Part shown: positions 40,475 through 50,317 of the stretch, one piece after another
How positions within the stretch are numbered: the stretch's first letter is position 1
How the letters are laid out: each line of letters begins with the position of its first letter
DNA from: Candidatus Flexifilum breve
Lineage (GTDB): Bacteria > Chloroflexota > Anaerolineae > Aggregatilineales > Phototrophicaceae
Length of the DNA: 64,000 nt
Assembly (NCBI GenBank): GCA_016717205.1
Contig: JADKGC010000001.1
Span: forward strand, 1,054,001-1,118,000
Direction: 5' to 3'
Notes under the pieces: model-generated
The model's input: only the letters and a program-made list of their open reading frames with translations
What the model was told of the DNA's origin: nothing
Databases searched by the model: none
Position numbers and translations under genes: made by a program

Positions 40475-42169
40475 TCAGCGCAGCTTGTTTAGTTCATCTA
40501 GCAGCGCGGGTCGATTGGCATATTGGGTACGGATTCTTCCCGCAAGCGCTTCAGCCCGCGCTGCTTGTCCAATCTTCTTCATCTGATGCAGATAGGCAAC
40601 GGCCTGCCTATAACCTCCACGTCCAGTGGCGCTTACCAGAATTCCGCCGACAACTTTCTCATAAAGTTCGGCGACTTCAGCCGGGAAACGCGACTCAAGC
40701 TGGGCGCGATACGGATCGATCAACCAATCCCCTTGACGATCCGTCTTGACCAGCGTCAAGAGATCATCCCAGCGATTTTCGCGTGCGTATAGCCAGGCCA
40801 GCTGCTCCGGTCGGCGAGTAGCCTTAACCAGTTCTTCGACAAACGCCAACCATTCAGCTGATGGCACCATCGAGTGCAGTAGTTCAAAATCTTCCTCAGC
40901 GCCGCGGTCCAACCACAGGGCGCGCGCGCCCTCAATCACCCCCGTCTTGTCACCTGTCTGCTGAAGCAGCTTCACCCGCAGCGCTTGATATTGGTTGGTC
41001 AATCCCCATACGTGGCGTTGATTGCTCGACGCAATTCCCGTCTGGATCTGACGCATGGCCTCTTCTAGTTCACCTGCTTTGATACACCTGTCAATTAACT
41101 CCATGCGGACTCGGTCAAGGTGGACATGGGCAGACAGGAATTTGCGCGCGGCTTCCGGCCCGTCAAATCGATCAATCAGCGCCAGTCTGAACAGCGCGAC
41201 CTGTTCTAAACCGTAGTCGCTGATGAACCCGCCGTCGCTGGGTTTCGAAATTTCAGCTTGCAGACCATCCAACGCAGACGTAAACAAAGTGCGTTGTGGC
41301 GGGGTACTGACTAACTTCTCAGCAATCGCTAGTAAATCCCATCCCCAGTCCCAGTTATGAAACTCTTTCCTCCGAGCGCGTTCCAAACAATAGGTCAACA
41401 GATTCTCTCGTTCGTGCCCGCCTTGCGCAGCCACAGACTCGGCTAGGGATTCCAGCGCCAAACCAATGCAATCGCCGAGGATACCGCTCGAGTCATCTGC
41501 ATGAGCCATCGTGGGCACAGTCTCATCGATCACCGCCTGATACACACCAATTGCTCTATCGAAGTCGCCGGCAGCACGCCACTGCTCCGCCTGATGGAGC
41601 AGTTCACCGAGCTTGCGTCCAGCACGGTTGGATCCGGTATAGTCGAGAAAGCCATATTCGCCCCGTCCGGCGCGCAGGGCATCTTTGACAACGCGCCGAT
41701 AATCCATCGGTTTGGAATCACCTGGATCCAAGTGAATGAGCAGTTGGTTGAGAAGTTCTCGATCACTTTGTGTTAATTCCAGCAGAATCGAAATCAGCTG
41801 CTCGCGGGAGGTCTTTTCGAGGCGCTGACGCAGCTTGTCGTGACGCGTCTGCCGTTTTGCGGGTTTCTTGCGCGGTCTCGTTCCCAGTTGATCGGGGAAA
41901 GCGTCTTCGATAGCGTAAAGCACAGCAGCAACATGCTTGCACTGATCGCCCAGTTCATAGGGGCAGGTACAATTAGCATTCAAGCTGCCGTTGGGGACTA
42001 ACTCAATCCGCACATCATAGAGATCGGTGCCTTCCACCTGCGCTTCCCAAATGAGTTCTTCCTCGTCGAACGACAAATCAAGGATTTGACCTTGGCGCAG
42101 ATACTCACGCCCGCGAGTGAGAATTTGCGTAGGAATAACCTGCTTGAAATTGGCAAATGTCAGGCTCAT
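40475..42169 (-). CDS. SWIM zinc-finger protein
   Basis: A 564-residue protein from an ATG preceded by GAGGGG. Near the N-terminus (about residues 64-80) is a SWIM finger, CTC...CKH (CxCx(n)CxH), within CTCPYELGDQCKHVAAVLY. SWIM fingers bind DNA or protein. A basic linker (RPRKKPAKRQTRHDKLRQR) follows, and the rest is made of TPR-like helical repeats. The layout matches bacterial SWIM proteins often found near SNF2 helicases or MoxR/VWA genes, but no such partner is adjacent here. Function is not assigned. Confidence 0.85.
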   Translation of the reverse strand: MSLTFANFKQVIPTQILTRGREYLRQGQILDLSFDEEELIWEAQVEGTDLYDVRIELVPNGSLNANCTCPYELGDQCKHVAAVLYAIEDAFPDQLGTRPRKKPAKRQTRHDKLRQRLEKTSREQLISILLELTQSDRELLNQLLIHLDPGDSKPMDYRRVVKDALRAGRGEYGFLDYTGSNRAGRKLGELLHQAEQWRAAGDFDRAIGVYQAVIDETVPTMAHADDSSGILGDCIGLALESLAESVAAQGGHERENLLTYCLERARRKEFHNWDWGWDLLAIAEKLVSTPPQRTLFTSALDGLQAEISKPSDGGFISDYGLEQVALFRLALIDRFDGPEAARKFLSAHVHLDRVRMELIDRCIKAGELEEAMRQIQTGIASSNQRHVWGLTNQYQALRVKLLQQTGDKTGVIEGARALWLDRGAEEDFELLHSMVPSAEWLAFVEELVKATRRPEQLAWLYARENRWDDLLTLVKTDRQGDWLIDPYRAQLESRFPAEVAELYEKVVGGILVSATGRGGYRQAVAYLHQMKKIGQAARAEALAGRIRTQYANRPALLDELNKLR

Positions 42170-42301
42170 GATCCCCTCTAGGCGTATGTGACTTGTGACA
42201 ACAAGATTATGCCAAGAGTTTTGGTAGCAAAACAATCACGCTCAGCTAATGCCTGTCGCAGTTAGCCAAAAACATCACACACTTTCGGTCAAGCGTTGAG
42301 G

Positions 42302-42337
42302 TTACGACTCCGTAATCAGGCTGTAAACGTCTGTAAT
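42302..42337 (+). promoter_or_regulatory. putative response-regulator operator before the histidine kinase
   Basis: TTACG-ACTC-CGTAA (42302-42315) matches the palindrome before the downstream transport operon. It is followed by two CTGTAA words 10 bp apart (42321 and 42331), the spacing used by OmpR/PhoB-type dimers. A TATGAT at 42350-42355 may be the -10 element. Confidence 0.5.
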
Positions 42338-42387
42338 TCCATGATCTGCTATGATCAGCGCAAAACAATGCTTGAGGCACAATCACC

Positions 42388-43989
42388 GTGTTACCACAAT
42401 CGATTCGCTGGCGTTTGCCACTTACCTATGTCGGGATCGCCTTTATCGCAACGCTCATCCTCGGCGCGGCGCTGCTGGCGACGCTGCGGGGCTACTATGC
42501 TAACCGGGAACGCCTACATCTGGAAGATAATGCGGTGGTGATCAGCGAGACGGTCCAGCTCCTGCGCAGCACCAACCGTTCGAGCACTGAGATTGCCGAA
42601 CAAATGCGCAGCCTGTCGTTTCTCATGCAGGCGCGGGTGCGCATTCTGGACACCGCCGGGAATGTGGTCACGGACAGCGGATCGCCGCCAACACTCCTCT
42701 CCCTTGGTACAACCGAAACCATGCTCGCCAACCCTGCCCCTTTCGACGGGACCTATGTCGCCGGAGGCATCGGTCAGATCATTGTCGAGGCCGCCCCGTC
42801 CGGCGACGTGATGCCCTTGATCGACATGGAGTACACTGAGGCCGTGCCAGTCGATACCATGGTGCCTGCCCGGGCGTTAAGTCTGGTTCAGAGTGACGTG
42901 AGTATCGGTCATCAGGATGTCATTACCTTCGCCGTGTCCAGCACGCCCTATGGCTTTGATCTCGCGGGTGAAGTCACACCCGGCGTGACCTCTGACCAGA
43001 TGGTGCGGCTGCCCATTCAAACCGACGATGGCACGCTGAATGGGTACGTGGAACTCTCGGAAGGAGCAGGATTTGGGGCGCATATCATCGAAAGTGTGGC
43101 GACGGCGCTGGTGTATGCAGGCGGCCTCGCTCTGGTCATCGCCGCGCTCATCGGTTGGCTGGCCAGTCGGCAAATCACCGACCCGGTGCTCGCGCTGACC
43201 GCGGGCGCGGGCCATATGGCGCAGGGCCAACTGCATACCCGCGTAGACTCCAAAGCGCGGGGCGAGCTTGGCGCATTAGCGACCACCTTCAATGAGATGG
43301 CCGCGCAGGTCGAAGCGACCGTGACAGCGCTGCGGCGCTTTGTCGCCGACGCAGCGCACGAACTGCATACCCCGCTCACCGCGCTGCGCGCCGATCTCGA
43401 ACTGGCGGCGACGGAGACCAACCCCGTTCAACAAACTGCTTATATTCGCCGGGCACACGCGCAAGTGCATCGGTTGGAAGTCCTGACCAATAATCTGCTC
43501 GATCTCTCCCGCCTTGAAGCGAAAACGCGGAGTACACCTTTCCAGCCCGTCGATCTGGCGCAGCTCGTGCGCGAACTGAGCGAAACCTACGCCTCCCGCG
43601 CGGAACAGGCGGGGGTGAACTTCGCGCTCAACGTTCCGGAAGGCGCGCTCACCGTGCGCGGCGATGATTTGCAATTGCGGCGTGCGGTCGGCAATCTGCT
43701 CGACAACGCAATCAAGTTCACGCCGGAAGGCGGCACGGTGGTGGTCAGCGTCGCCCGCAAAGATCACTGCGTCACGATCACCGTGAATGATACGGGCATC
43801 GGCATTCCCGCCGACGATCTGCCGGGCTTGTTCAGCCGTTTCCACCGGGCGCGCAATGCCAACACGTATCCGGGCAGCGGTCTCGGTTTAGCCATCATCC
43901 GCGCCATTGTTGATGCGCATCATGGCGGTATCAGCGTGGACAGCGCGCCCGGCGCGACTCAGTTCGTCGTGCAGCTTCCGGCGGCCTGA
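42388..43989 (+). CDS. membrane sensor histidine kinase
   Basis: A 533-residue sensor from a GTG start. Two membrane helices (about 14-35 and 230-255) frame an extracytoplasmic sensing domain of about 190 residues with no recognised fold. HAMP (about 255-310), the dimerisation helix with the phospho-accepting His at about 324 (AAHELHTPLTALRADLE), the N box (NLLDNAIKFTP) and the G boxes (DTGIGIPADD, GSGLGLAI) follow. It should phosphorylate the regulator encoded two bases downstream. The neighbouring envelope transport operon is the likely target. Confidence 0.93.
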   Translation: MLPQSIRWRLPLTYVGIAFIATLILGAALLATLRGYYANRERLHLEDNAVVISETVQLLRSTNRSSTEIAEQMRSLSFLMQARVRILDTAGNVVTDSGSPPTLLSLGTTETMLANPAPFDGTYVAGGIGQIIVEAAPSGDVMPLIDMEYTEAVPVDTMVPARALSLVQSDVSIGHQDVITFAVSSTPYGFDLAGEVTPGVTSDQMVRLPIQTDDGTLNGYVELSEGAGFGAHIIESVATALVYAGGLALVIAALIGWLASRQITDPVLALTAGAGHMAQGQLHTRVDSKARGELGALATTFNEMAAQVEATVTALRRFVADAAHELHTPLTALRADLELAATETNPVQQTAYIRRAHAQVHRLEVLTNNLLDLSRLEAKTRSTPFQPVDLAQLVRELSETYASRAEQAGVNFALNVPEGALTVRGDDLQLRRAVGNLLDNAIKFTPEGGTVVVSVARKDHCVTITVNDTGIGIPADDLPGLFSRFHRARNANTYPGSGLGLAIIRAIVDAHHGGISVDSAPGATQFVVQLPAA

Positions 43990-43991
43990 GC

Positions 43992-44705
43992 ATGAAGAAC
44001 GCGCATATCCTCCTCATTGAAGATGATCCTGCCGTCGCGCGCTCGCTCCGTGACGGGCTGGAACGCGAGGGCTACACGGTCACATGGAAAGATCACGGGC
44101 TGGACGGGGTGGCGTTCGCCCGCGAAAGCCTGCCACATCTGATCATTCTGGACGTGCGACTGCCCGATGGTTCAGGCTTCGACTTCTGTCGTCAGCTGCG
44201 CGCCTCCGGCTTACGCCAGCCGATTCTCATGCTCACCGTGGAACGCGACGAACTCGATAAAGTGCTCGGTCTGGAGATGGGCGCGGACGATTACGTCACC
44301 AAGCCCTACAGCCTGCGCGAACTGCTATCGCGGGTGCGGGCACAGCTGCGCCGCGCGTACGGCGAATTTTCCAACGCCGAAGCTGATTTGCTGTATGTCT
44401 CCGATCTGGTGATTGACCGCGGACGGGGGCAGGTCTGGCGCGGGACACAGTTCCTCGCGCTCACGCCGACCGAGTTTCGCCTGCTGGTGTTTCTGGCACA
44501 GCATGCGAATCAGGCGCTCAGCCGCGGGCAGATCATCGACGCGGTGTGGGGCTGGGATGCGGACATGGACAGCGAACGCGCGGTCAACGTGCACATTCGC
44601 CGCCTGCGCGAAAAGGTCGAGATCGACCCGGCGAACCCCGCGCTGATTCTCACCGTGCCGGGGGTCGGCTATCGTCTCGTCACCTCCCCGGTGCTGAGTC
44701 CCTAA
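43992..44705 (+). CDS. OmpR/PhoB-family response regulator
   Basis: A 237-residue response regulator. The receiver domain has acidic residues (EDDP at 10-13), the phospho-Asp at 54 (LDVRLPDG), a Thr at about 82 and Lys 104 (TKPYSLRE). The C-terminal winged helix (about 135-232) has LTPTEFRLLVFLAQHAN and a recognition helix near VNVHIRRLREKVE, ending VPGVGYRL. It pairs with the kinase just upstream. The repeated TTACG-N4-CGTAA motif before the kinase and before the next operon is a candidate binding site. Confidence 0.94.
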   Translation: MKNAHILLIEDDPAVARSLRDGLEREGYTVTWKDHGLDGVAFARESLPHLIILDVRLPDGSGFDFCRQLRASGLRQPILMLTVERDELDKVLGLEMGADDYVTKPYSLRELLSRVRAQLRRAYGEFSNAEADLLYVSDLVIDRGRGQVWRGTQFLALTPTEFRLLVFLAQHANQALSRGQIIDAVWGWDADMDSERAVNVHIRRLREKVEIDPANPALILTVPGVGYRLVTSPVLSP

Positions 44706-44716
44706 CCTCAAATTCT

Positions 44717-44734
44717 GATTACGACACCGTAATC
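44717..44734 (+). promoter_or_regulatory. palindromic operator before the envelope transport operon
   Basis: GATTACG-ACAC-CGTAATC is a perfect 7-bp dyad, 12 bp after the response-regulator stop. Ten of its core bases repeat the motif before the kinase gene (TTACGAC-CCGTAATC). The start of the next gene is 68 bp downstream, so the site lies where an activator would bind. Confidence 0.55.
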
Positions 44735-44801
44735 GCGTCGCAACGCCGACGAAATCCGCCTCCGGCATGCTGTACCTATGGTATAGAGGAGGCACTTGCT
44801 C

Positions 44802-47447
44802 ATGCGTTGGAAAACTCTTTGGCTCATCTTGATCTTAGCGTTGGCCGTCACCGCTCCGGCGGTCATGCCCGCGGCGGCGCAAAGCGGCACGACGACGATC
44901 ACGCTCGCGCTGACCGACTTTATGCGCAACCTGCCCGTCGATGACGCGCTGGCAGAATTTGAAGCGCAGAACCCCGGCATCCGGGTACAGCCCGTCTACC
45001 TGCCCTACCCGAACTTCTATTACACAGCGGCGGCAGAGAATATCGACGAACATCTCCAAGGGGCCGAGGCGCTTGCCGCTGCTGCCGATGTCGCGCTGGT
45101 CGACGGTGACAGCCTGTCACCTGAAGCCACCCGCGCGGGTAATTTCCTCGATCTCACCCCGCTCGCTGCGTCAGATGCGGCGCTCAACCCCGCCGATTTC
45201 ATTCCCGCAGCCTGGGAATCCTTCCGCTGGGACAACGGCTTATGGGCGCTCCCCGCCAAAATCGAGCCGCTCCTGCTGACGTACGATCCGGCGCTGTTCG
45301 ATCAAGCGGGGCTGACCTACCCGGATGCGAGTTGGACGCTGGAGGACGTGGCGCACGCCGCACGCACGCTCACGCAATACGACAGCAGCGGCGCGGTGAG
45401 CATCCCCGGTCTAGTCACAAATGGCAGTGACGCCGCCTTGCTGCGTTCGCTGTATCGCCAAAGCCTGAACGACGAAGCGGGCAACCCGCGCTTGAACACG
45501 CCCGAACTGGCTGCACTGCTGGAAGGCTGGGCGGAATTGGTGGATGAAGGCGTCGTCAGCACCTTCACCACGCAAAACCTGGTCGATAACGCCATCCCCA
45601 TGATGATCGGGGGGAGCTTTGCGCTGGGGCCGGATCCGCTTAACCCAGATACGCCCGGTCGAGTGGCGACAGCGCTGCCCGGTGGCAGCCTCGGCATCAC
45701 CACGACCGGGTTTGCCGTGAGCGGCGGCACCGCTCACCCGACCGAAGCCTATCAACTGGCACGGTTCCTCACCGAAAATGCGACCTTTCAGTCGGCGCTC
45801 GTCGGCTACCGGTCGGCGCTGGTGAATCCGCCCCTGCCCGCCGCCCCGGCCGCCCCGGATGAGAGCGGCCTTGTGATCGCGGTGAGCGCGTTCGTCGATC
45901 CGCAGATCGCCGCGCAGATCGACGCGCTGCTCGGTCAGGCACTCTCGGGCGCGGAGCTGCGCTATGCGGATTACCTGGATGCCGCAATCAAGGCGGTCAC
46001 CGAAGGGACAGACGCGGTGACCGCTCTCAGTGACGCGGAAGTGAAAGCCGCGGCGAACCTGCAGACTGCGAGCGCGCTGCGGGGTGCCACCCCGCTGATC
46101 GTCGCCACGCCAATCCCCGAAGTCGTGCTTGCTCCCGGTGAGATTGAGCTCACGTTCAGCGCCGGGTTCGCCGCGCAGGTTGGCGACTGGGAACGTCTGC
46201 TGCGTGAATTTGCCGCGCTGGATCCGCAGGTCGGCAAGGTGACACTCACGTCGGACTACGGCGTTCTGAGCGATTACGCCGAGCAGAACGACTGCTTCTA
46301 TGTGAACTACAATGCCGTGCCCGCCGCCGATCTCAGCAAGATCCTCGCGCTCGACCCGTTTTTGAGTGCCGACCCCACGTTTGCGCCTGCCGATGTCGCC
46401 GGGAACACACTCGCCTTGCTCCAACGGGATAACCGCACGTGGGCGTATCCCTTCAGCATCAGCCCGACGCTGCTCAACTACCATGCCGATCTGCTGGCGC
46501 AGGCAGGTATTGCCGAACCGCGCACAGGCTGGACGATCAGCGCGTTTGCCGATGCCTTACGCGCCTTGGACGCCGTGATACCCGCCGATCAGAAGCCCTT
46601 TACAGATCGCGGCTTTGGCGACTCCAGCCTGCTCATGTTGATCGCCGCGTACGGCGGCCTGCCCATCGACTACCGGACGACGCCGCCCGTCTTCAACTTC
46701 ACTGATCCGGCGACCGTGGAGGCCATCCGTAGCGTGCTCGACATGGCGAAGGCCGGGCTGATCGCCTATCAGGAACTGGCGGGCAATGGTTTCATGATCA
46801 TGCTTGGCGACGGCGAGAACCCGGATCCGATCTACGCCGAAGCCAGCGGTGCGGGTCTCATGCTGGTGGGTGGTGACGTCCGCTTGGGCGAAAACCCGTA
46901 CCGCATGACCACGTACCCGACCGGAACGTACCGCGCAGTGTCTTACGAGATCGGCACGGGCTATATCAGCGCGACCAGCCAGAACCCGGACGCCTGCTAT
47001 CGTTTATTCGGGTTTCTCGCCCAACATCCGGAACTGTTTGGCAGCATGCCCGCGCTGCGTTCGCAGTTCAGCAACCCGGCCCTGTTGGCCAGCGTGGGGC
47101 CGAGCGCCCTCGACTTCTACACCCAGTTCGACGCGCTCCTGCAAGACCCGAATACGGTGATCATCCCCTCGCCGTTCACGGGTGAACTGTCGCTCATGGG
47201 CGATTTCATCACGCGCCGCTGGCTCGACGCGGCCTTTGACGACTATGTGCTGCACGATGCCGATCTGCTGGATGCGCTCACCGACGCCCAGACCAAGGTC
47301 GAAGCGTTTCAGGCGTGCGCCGCTACCGTGCCACCCTACGATCCGACGAACTTCAATGACTATGTCACTGGCCTGCAAACCTGCGCGAGCGCGGTCGATC
47401 CCGAGATGGGGTCGATGTTTGGCCCAGCAACCGGCGTAAGTCAGTGA
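44802..47447 (+). CDS. exported double-domain extracellular solute-binding protein
   Basis: An 881-residue protein from the ATG nine bases after AGGAGG. A signal peptide (LILALAVTAPAVMPAAAQ) is followed by two consecutive solute-binding domains of the sugar/oligosaccharide type. Domain 1 (about 25-440) starts TITLALTDFMRNLPVDDALA; domain 2 (about 448-880) starts IELTFSAGFAAQVGDWERLL and has four cysteines. Each repeats the family pattern of WTLEDVAHAARTL or WTISAFADALRAL after a hinge. No lipobox is seen. No matching importer permease is nearby; the next genes encode an FtsX/MacB-type complex. It may deliver a ligand to the kinase or the complex. Confidence 0.85.
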   Translation: MRWKTLWLILILALAVTAPAVMPAAAQSGTTTITLALTDFMRNLPVDDALAEFEAQNPGIRVQPVYLPYPNFYYTAAAENIDEHLQGAEALAAAADVALVDGDSLSPEATRAGNFLDLTPLAASDAALNPADFIPAAWESFRWDNGLWALPAKIEPLLLTYDPALFDQAGLTYPDASWTLEDVAHAARTLTQYDSSGAVSIPGLVTNGSDAALLRSLYRQSLNDEAGNPRLNTPELAALLEGWAELVDEGVVSTFTTQNLVDNAIPMMIGGSFALGPDPLNPDTPGRVATALPGGSLGITTTGFAVSGGTAHPTEAYQLARFLTENATFQSALVGYRSALVNPPLPAAPAAPDESGLVIAVSAFVDPQIAAQIDALLGQALSGAELRYADYLDAAIKAVTEGTDAVTALSDAEVKAAANLQTASALRGATPLIVATPIPEVVLAPGEIELTFSAGFAAQVGDWERLLREFAALDPQVGKVTLTSDYGVLSDYAEQNDCFYVNYNAVPAADLSKILALDPFLSADPTFAPADVAGNTLALLQRDNRTWAYPFSISPTLLNYHADLLAQAGIAEPRTGWTISAFADALRALDAVIPADQKPFTDRGFGDSSLLMLIAAYGGLPIDYRTTPPVFNFTDPATVEAIRSVLDMAKAGLIAYQELAGNGFMIMLGDGENPDPIYAEASGAGLMLVGGDVRLGENPYRMTTYPTGTYRAVSYEIGTGYISATSQNPDACYRLFGFLAQHPELFGSMPALRSQFSNPALLASVGPSALDFYTQFDALLQDPNTVIIPSPFTGELSLMGDFITRRWLDAAFDDYVLHDADLLDALTDAQTKVEAFQACAATVPPYDPTNFNDYVTGLQTCASAVDPEMGSMFGPATGVSQ

Positions 47448-47487
47448 TGGGCAGCGCGTCTGCCCGGTCAGATTGAGGAATTACCGC

Positions 47488-50313
47488 ATGCGTTTAGCTC
47501 AATCCACGGAGACGCCGAGCCTGAGCGAGCCAGTGCCCAGGCTCAGTGCCCACCGCAGCCCAACGTACCCGTTCGACTTGCTGCGGCTGGCCGTCGAACG
47601 GCTGTGGCAGCACCGCGGGCTCGCCGGGTGGACGCTGGTCGGGCTGCTGGCAGCGGTGACGCTGGCCGTCAGCCTGATCCTGTATGTCGATGCGGTCAAC
47701 ACGGGCTTGCTGGCGTCCCGGCTCGGGGAACCGCCGTTCAACTTCCGCTATCGCTACCTGGGCGTGTGGAATGGGAACATCAGTCAGAGCCAGTTTGAGG
47801 CGGCCAGCGCCTACATGCAGCGCGACTTCACGGCGAACATCGCGCTGCCGACTGCCCAGCTCACCGAATATATCGGCGCGGGCGTGTGGACGGTGAACTC
47901 AGAAGGCTACAACCTCGGCGGCTTGACGTTGGGCTCGCTGACAGGCGCGGAGCACCTGATCGAGATTGTGGATGGCGCGTGGGGTGGCATGCCGACAACG
48001 GAGGAAGCCATCCCCGTACTGCTCTCCGCCAGCGTATTTGCGACGATGGGCGTGCAGGTGGGCGACCTGCTCACCGTGTCGCGCCCCGGCGGCGGGACGG
48101 TCCAACTGCGCGTCGCAGCGACGTGGCGTCCGGTCGACCCGAATGACCCGGCGTGGCTGCTGCCGCCACGCTTCTTCGAAACGGCGCTGCTCGTCGCGCG
48201 GGACGATTTCTGGCGCGCGACGAGTGCGCTGCCCACGCCCGTTGAAGAGGCCGATTGGGGCGTGATCTTTGACGGCGGCGGCGTGAAAACGGGCGACGTG
48301 TCCGCGCTGCTCAACCGCATCGAGACGACCGAGCGCGACGCCAGCAATCACATTCCCGGTGTCCGGTCGGATGTGTCGCCGGTCGCGGGGCTGCGCGCCT
48401 TCAACGCCGAGGTTGAGCGACTGACCGCGCAACTGGCGATCACCAGTCTGCCCGTTGGCGGCTTGACGCTGTACTTTGTGATGCTGGTCGCCGGGCTGCT
48501 CGTCGGTCGGCAGGCGGATGAAGATGCGGTGCTGGCCGCGCGCGGGATGAGCCGCCGCGTCGTGCTGTTCATCCACGCCGTGGGCTGGCTGATATTGGCA
48601 GGCACGGCGCTCGGGCTCGCGCTGGTGATGAGCCCGGCGGTGGTGCAGGTGGTCGGGCAGACGTCGTCGTTTCTGCGTTTCGACAACGCGGGCGGGCGAC
48701 TCCCGGTGGCCTTTACCGCGCAGACTCTGCTCGTCGGCGCAGCGACCGCGCTCTGCGCGGCGGGCGGCGGCTTGTGGTTCTCGTGGCGGTCGACCCGCTA
48801 CGGCATCGTCCATTCGTCCCCGGTGCGCTCGGGACGCGCGTGGTGGCAGCGCGCCTACCTCGACGTGCTGCTGTTCATCCCGGCGGTCTACATCCTCATC
48901 ACGCTGACGCGCTCGGGCGGGCTGACCGCGGCGGTGGCCGATCCGTTCAGCGATCCGCTCACGTTGGGCGCGCCGACACTGTTTTCGCTGGCGCTCACGC
49001 TGCTGTTTCTGCGCATCTATCCGTTTCTGCTTGGGCTTGGGGCGCGCCTGCTCACGTTGACCCGCAGCCTGAGCCTGCTCATGGCACTGCGCGAACTGAC
49101 CCGGTCGCTGGATCGCTATCGCGGCACGCTGCTGATGATGGGCTTCACCCTCAGCCTGACCGGCTTCACGGCCTCGCTGGCGAGCACCCTCGATGCCAGC
49201 CTGCGCGATTCGATCGATTACCAGATCGGCGCGGATGTGGTGCTTGTGCCGCCGACCGACGCCGAAACCGAAGCCGAACGCAACAGTTCCGGCCAGCAGA
49301 CGGGGGTAGATGTGCAGGGCTTCAACGTGCTGCCCGCCGCTGATCTCGCCACCATCCCCGGCGTTGCGGCGGTGTCGCGCGTCGGTCGCTATACCGCGCA
49401 GATCGCTTTGCCGAACGAGCGTCCGCAAGGGACTGTGTTGGGCATTGATCGGGCAGCAATGGCGGCGGTCACGCGCTACCGGGCGGATTTCAGCGCGGTT
49501 CCGCTGGCTGACCTATTCAACCAACTGGCCGCGCAGCGCACCGGGATCATTCTCAGCGCCGCCTTCGCTCATGCCCACAATTTGGCAGTCGGCGGCGCGC
49601 TGACCGTGCAGATCAACGCGCTCAACACCTGGGCGGAGATCACCGTGCCTATTATTGGCCTCGTCGATTACTTCCCAACGCTTGACCCCACAGCGACCAC
49701 CACGTTCTTCGGGCTGATGAGTTTAGATGTGGTGTTCGAGACGGTGGGCAGCGAACTCCCCTACGAGTACTGGCTGGCGGTCGCGGCGGAGGCCGACCGG
49801 GACGCTGTTCGCGAACAAGCCGCCGCGCTCGGCTATCCGATTCTCGACTGGCGTGATCCCGAACGTGAACTGCAAACCGCGCTGCTCGCGCCCCTGCGCC
49901 GGGGTGCGCTCGGCTTCCTCTCGGTGGGCTTCCTCGCGGCGGTCGGGCTCACCTTGATCGGCGCAGTCATCCAAAACGCGGCGACGTTTCGGGCGCAAGC
50001 CACCCAGTTGGGCATGCTGCGCGCGATGGGTTTCGGACGGGCGGCCGCCTCTGCCTATATTTTTACGGTGCAGGGGCTGGCGGCCTTCGGCGCGGTCGGC
50101 GGGGGCACGCTGATCGGCGTGGCGACCACGCTGCTGTACCTGCCCATTCTCGATTTCAGCGGTGGGCTGCCGCCGTATTTCGTCCGCGTGGCATGGGGTG
50201 AGATCACGCTGGTCTATGCGGTGTTCAGCGGTGGCCTGCTGCTCGTCATCCTCACCACCACACTGACGCTGAGCCGGGCGAGCCTGAGTGCCGTCATCAA
50301 ACTAGGAGATTAA
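47488..50313 (+). CDS. FtsX-like (MacB-type) ABC permease
   Basis: A 941-residue membrane protein from the ATG preceded by GAGG. It has the duplicated FtsX layout of large exporters. The first TM helix (about 50-70) precedes a ~200-residue extracytoplasmic domain, then a block of TM helices (around 330-540), a second extracytoplasmic domain (about 565-790) and a final set of three TM helices. No ATPase domain is present; the two ATPases are encoded downstream. Such permeases transmit force across the membrane to release lipoproteins, peptides or toxins, or to drive cell-wall enzymes, instead of importing solutes. Confidence 0.9.
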   Translation: MRLAQSTETPSLSEPVPRLSAHRSPTYPFDLLRLAVERLWQHRGLAGWTLVGLLAAVTLAVSLILYVDAVNTGLLASRLGEPPFNFRYRYLGVWNGNISQSQFEAASAYMQRDFTANIALPTAQLTEYIGAGVWTVNSEGYNLGGLTLGSLTGAEHLIEIVDGAWGGMPTTEEAIPVLLSASVFATMGVQVGDLLTVSRPGGGTVQLRVAATWRPVDPNDPAWLLPPRFFETALLVARDDFWRATSALPTPVEEADWGVIFDGGGVKTGDVSALLNRIETTERDASNHIPGVRSDVSPVAGLRAFNAEVERLTAQLAITSLPVGGLTLYFVMLVAGLLVGRQADEDAVLAARGMSRRVVLFIHAVGWLILAGTALGLALVMSPAVVQVVGQTSSFLRFDNAGGRLPVAFTAQTLLVGAATALCAAGGGLWFSWRSTRYGIVHSSPVRSGRAWWQRAYLDVLLFIPAVYILITLTRSGGLTAAVADPFSDPLTLGAPTLFSLALTLLFLRIYPFLLGLGARLLTLTRSLSLLMALRELTRSLDRYRGTLLMMGFTLSLTGFTASLASTLDASLRDSIDYQIGADVVLVPPTDAETEAERNSSGQQTGVDVQGFNVLPAADLATIPGVAAVSRVGRYTAQIALPNERPQGTVLGIDRAAMAAVTRYRADFSAVPLADLFNQLAAQRTGIILSAAFAHAHNLAVGGALTVQINALNTWAEITVPIIGLVDYFPTLDPTATTTFFGLMSLDVVFETVGSELPYEYWLAVAAEADRDAVREQAAALGYPILDWRDPERELQTALLAPLRRGALGFLSVGFLAAVGLTLIGAVIQNAATFRAQATQLGMLRAMGFGRAAASAYIFTVQGLAAFGAVGGGTLIGVATTLLYLPILDFSGGLPPYFVRVAWGEITLVYAVFSGGLLLVILTTTLTLSRASLSAVIKLGD

Positions 50314-50317
50314 GCCG

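Noticed and set aside
47899..49428. A 509-codon minus-strand frame
   Set aside because: It is an antisense shadow of the FtsX-like permease gene, very rich in Arg/Gln/His, with no domain.
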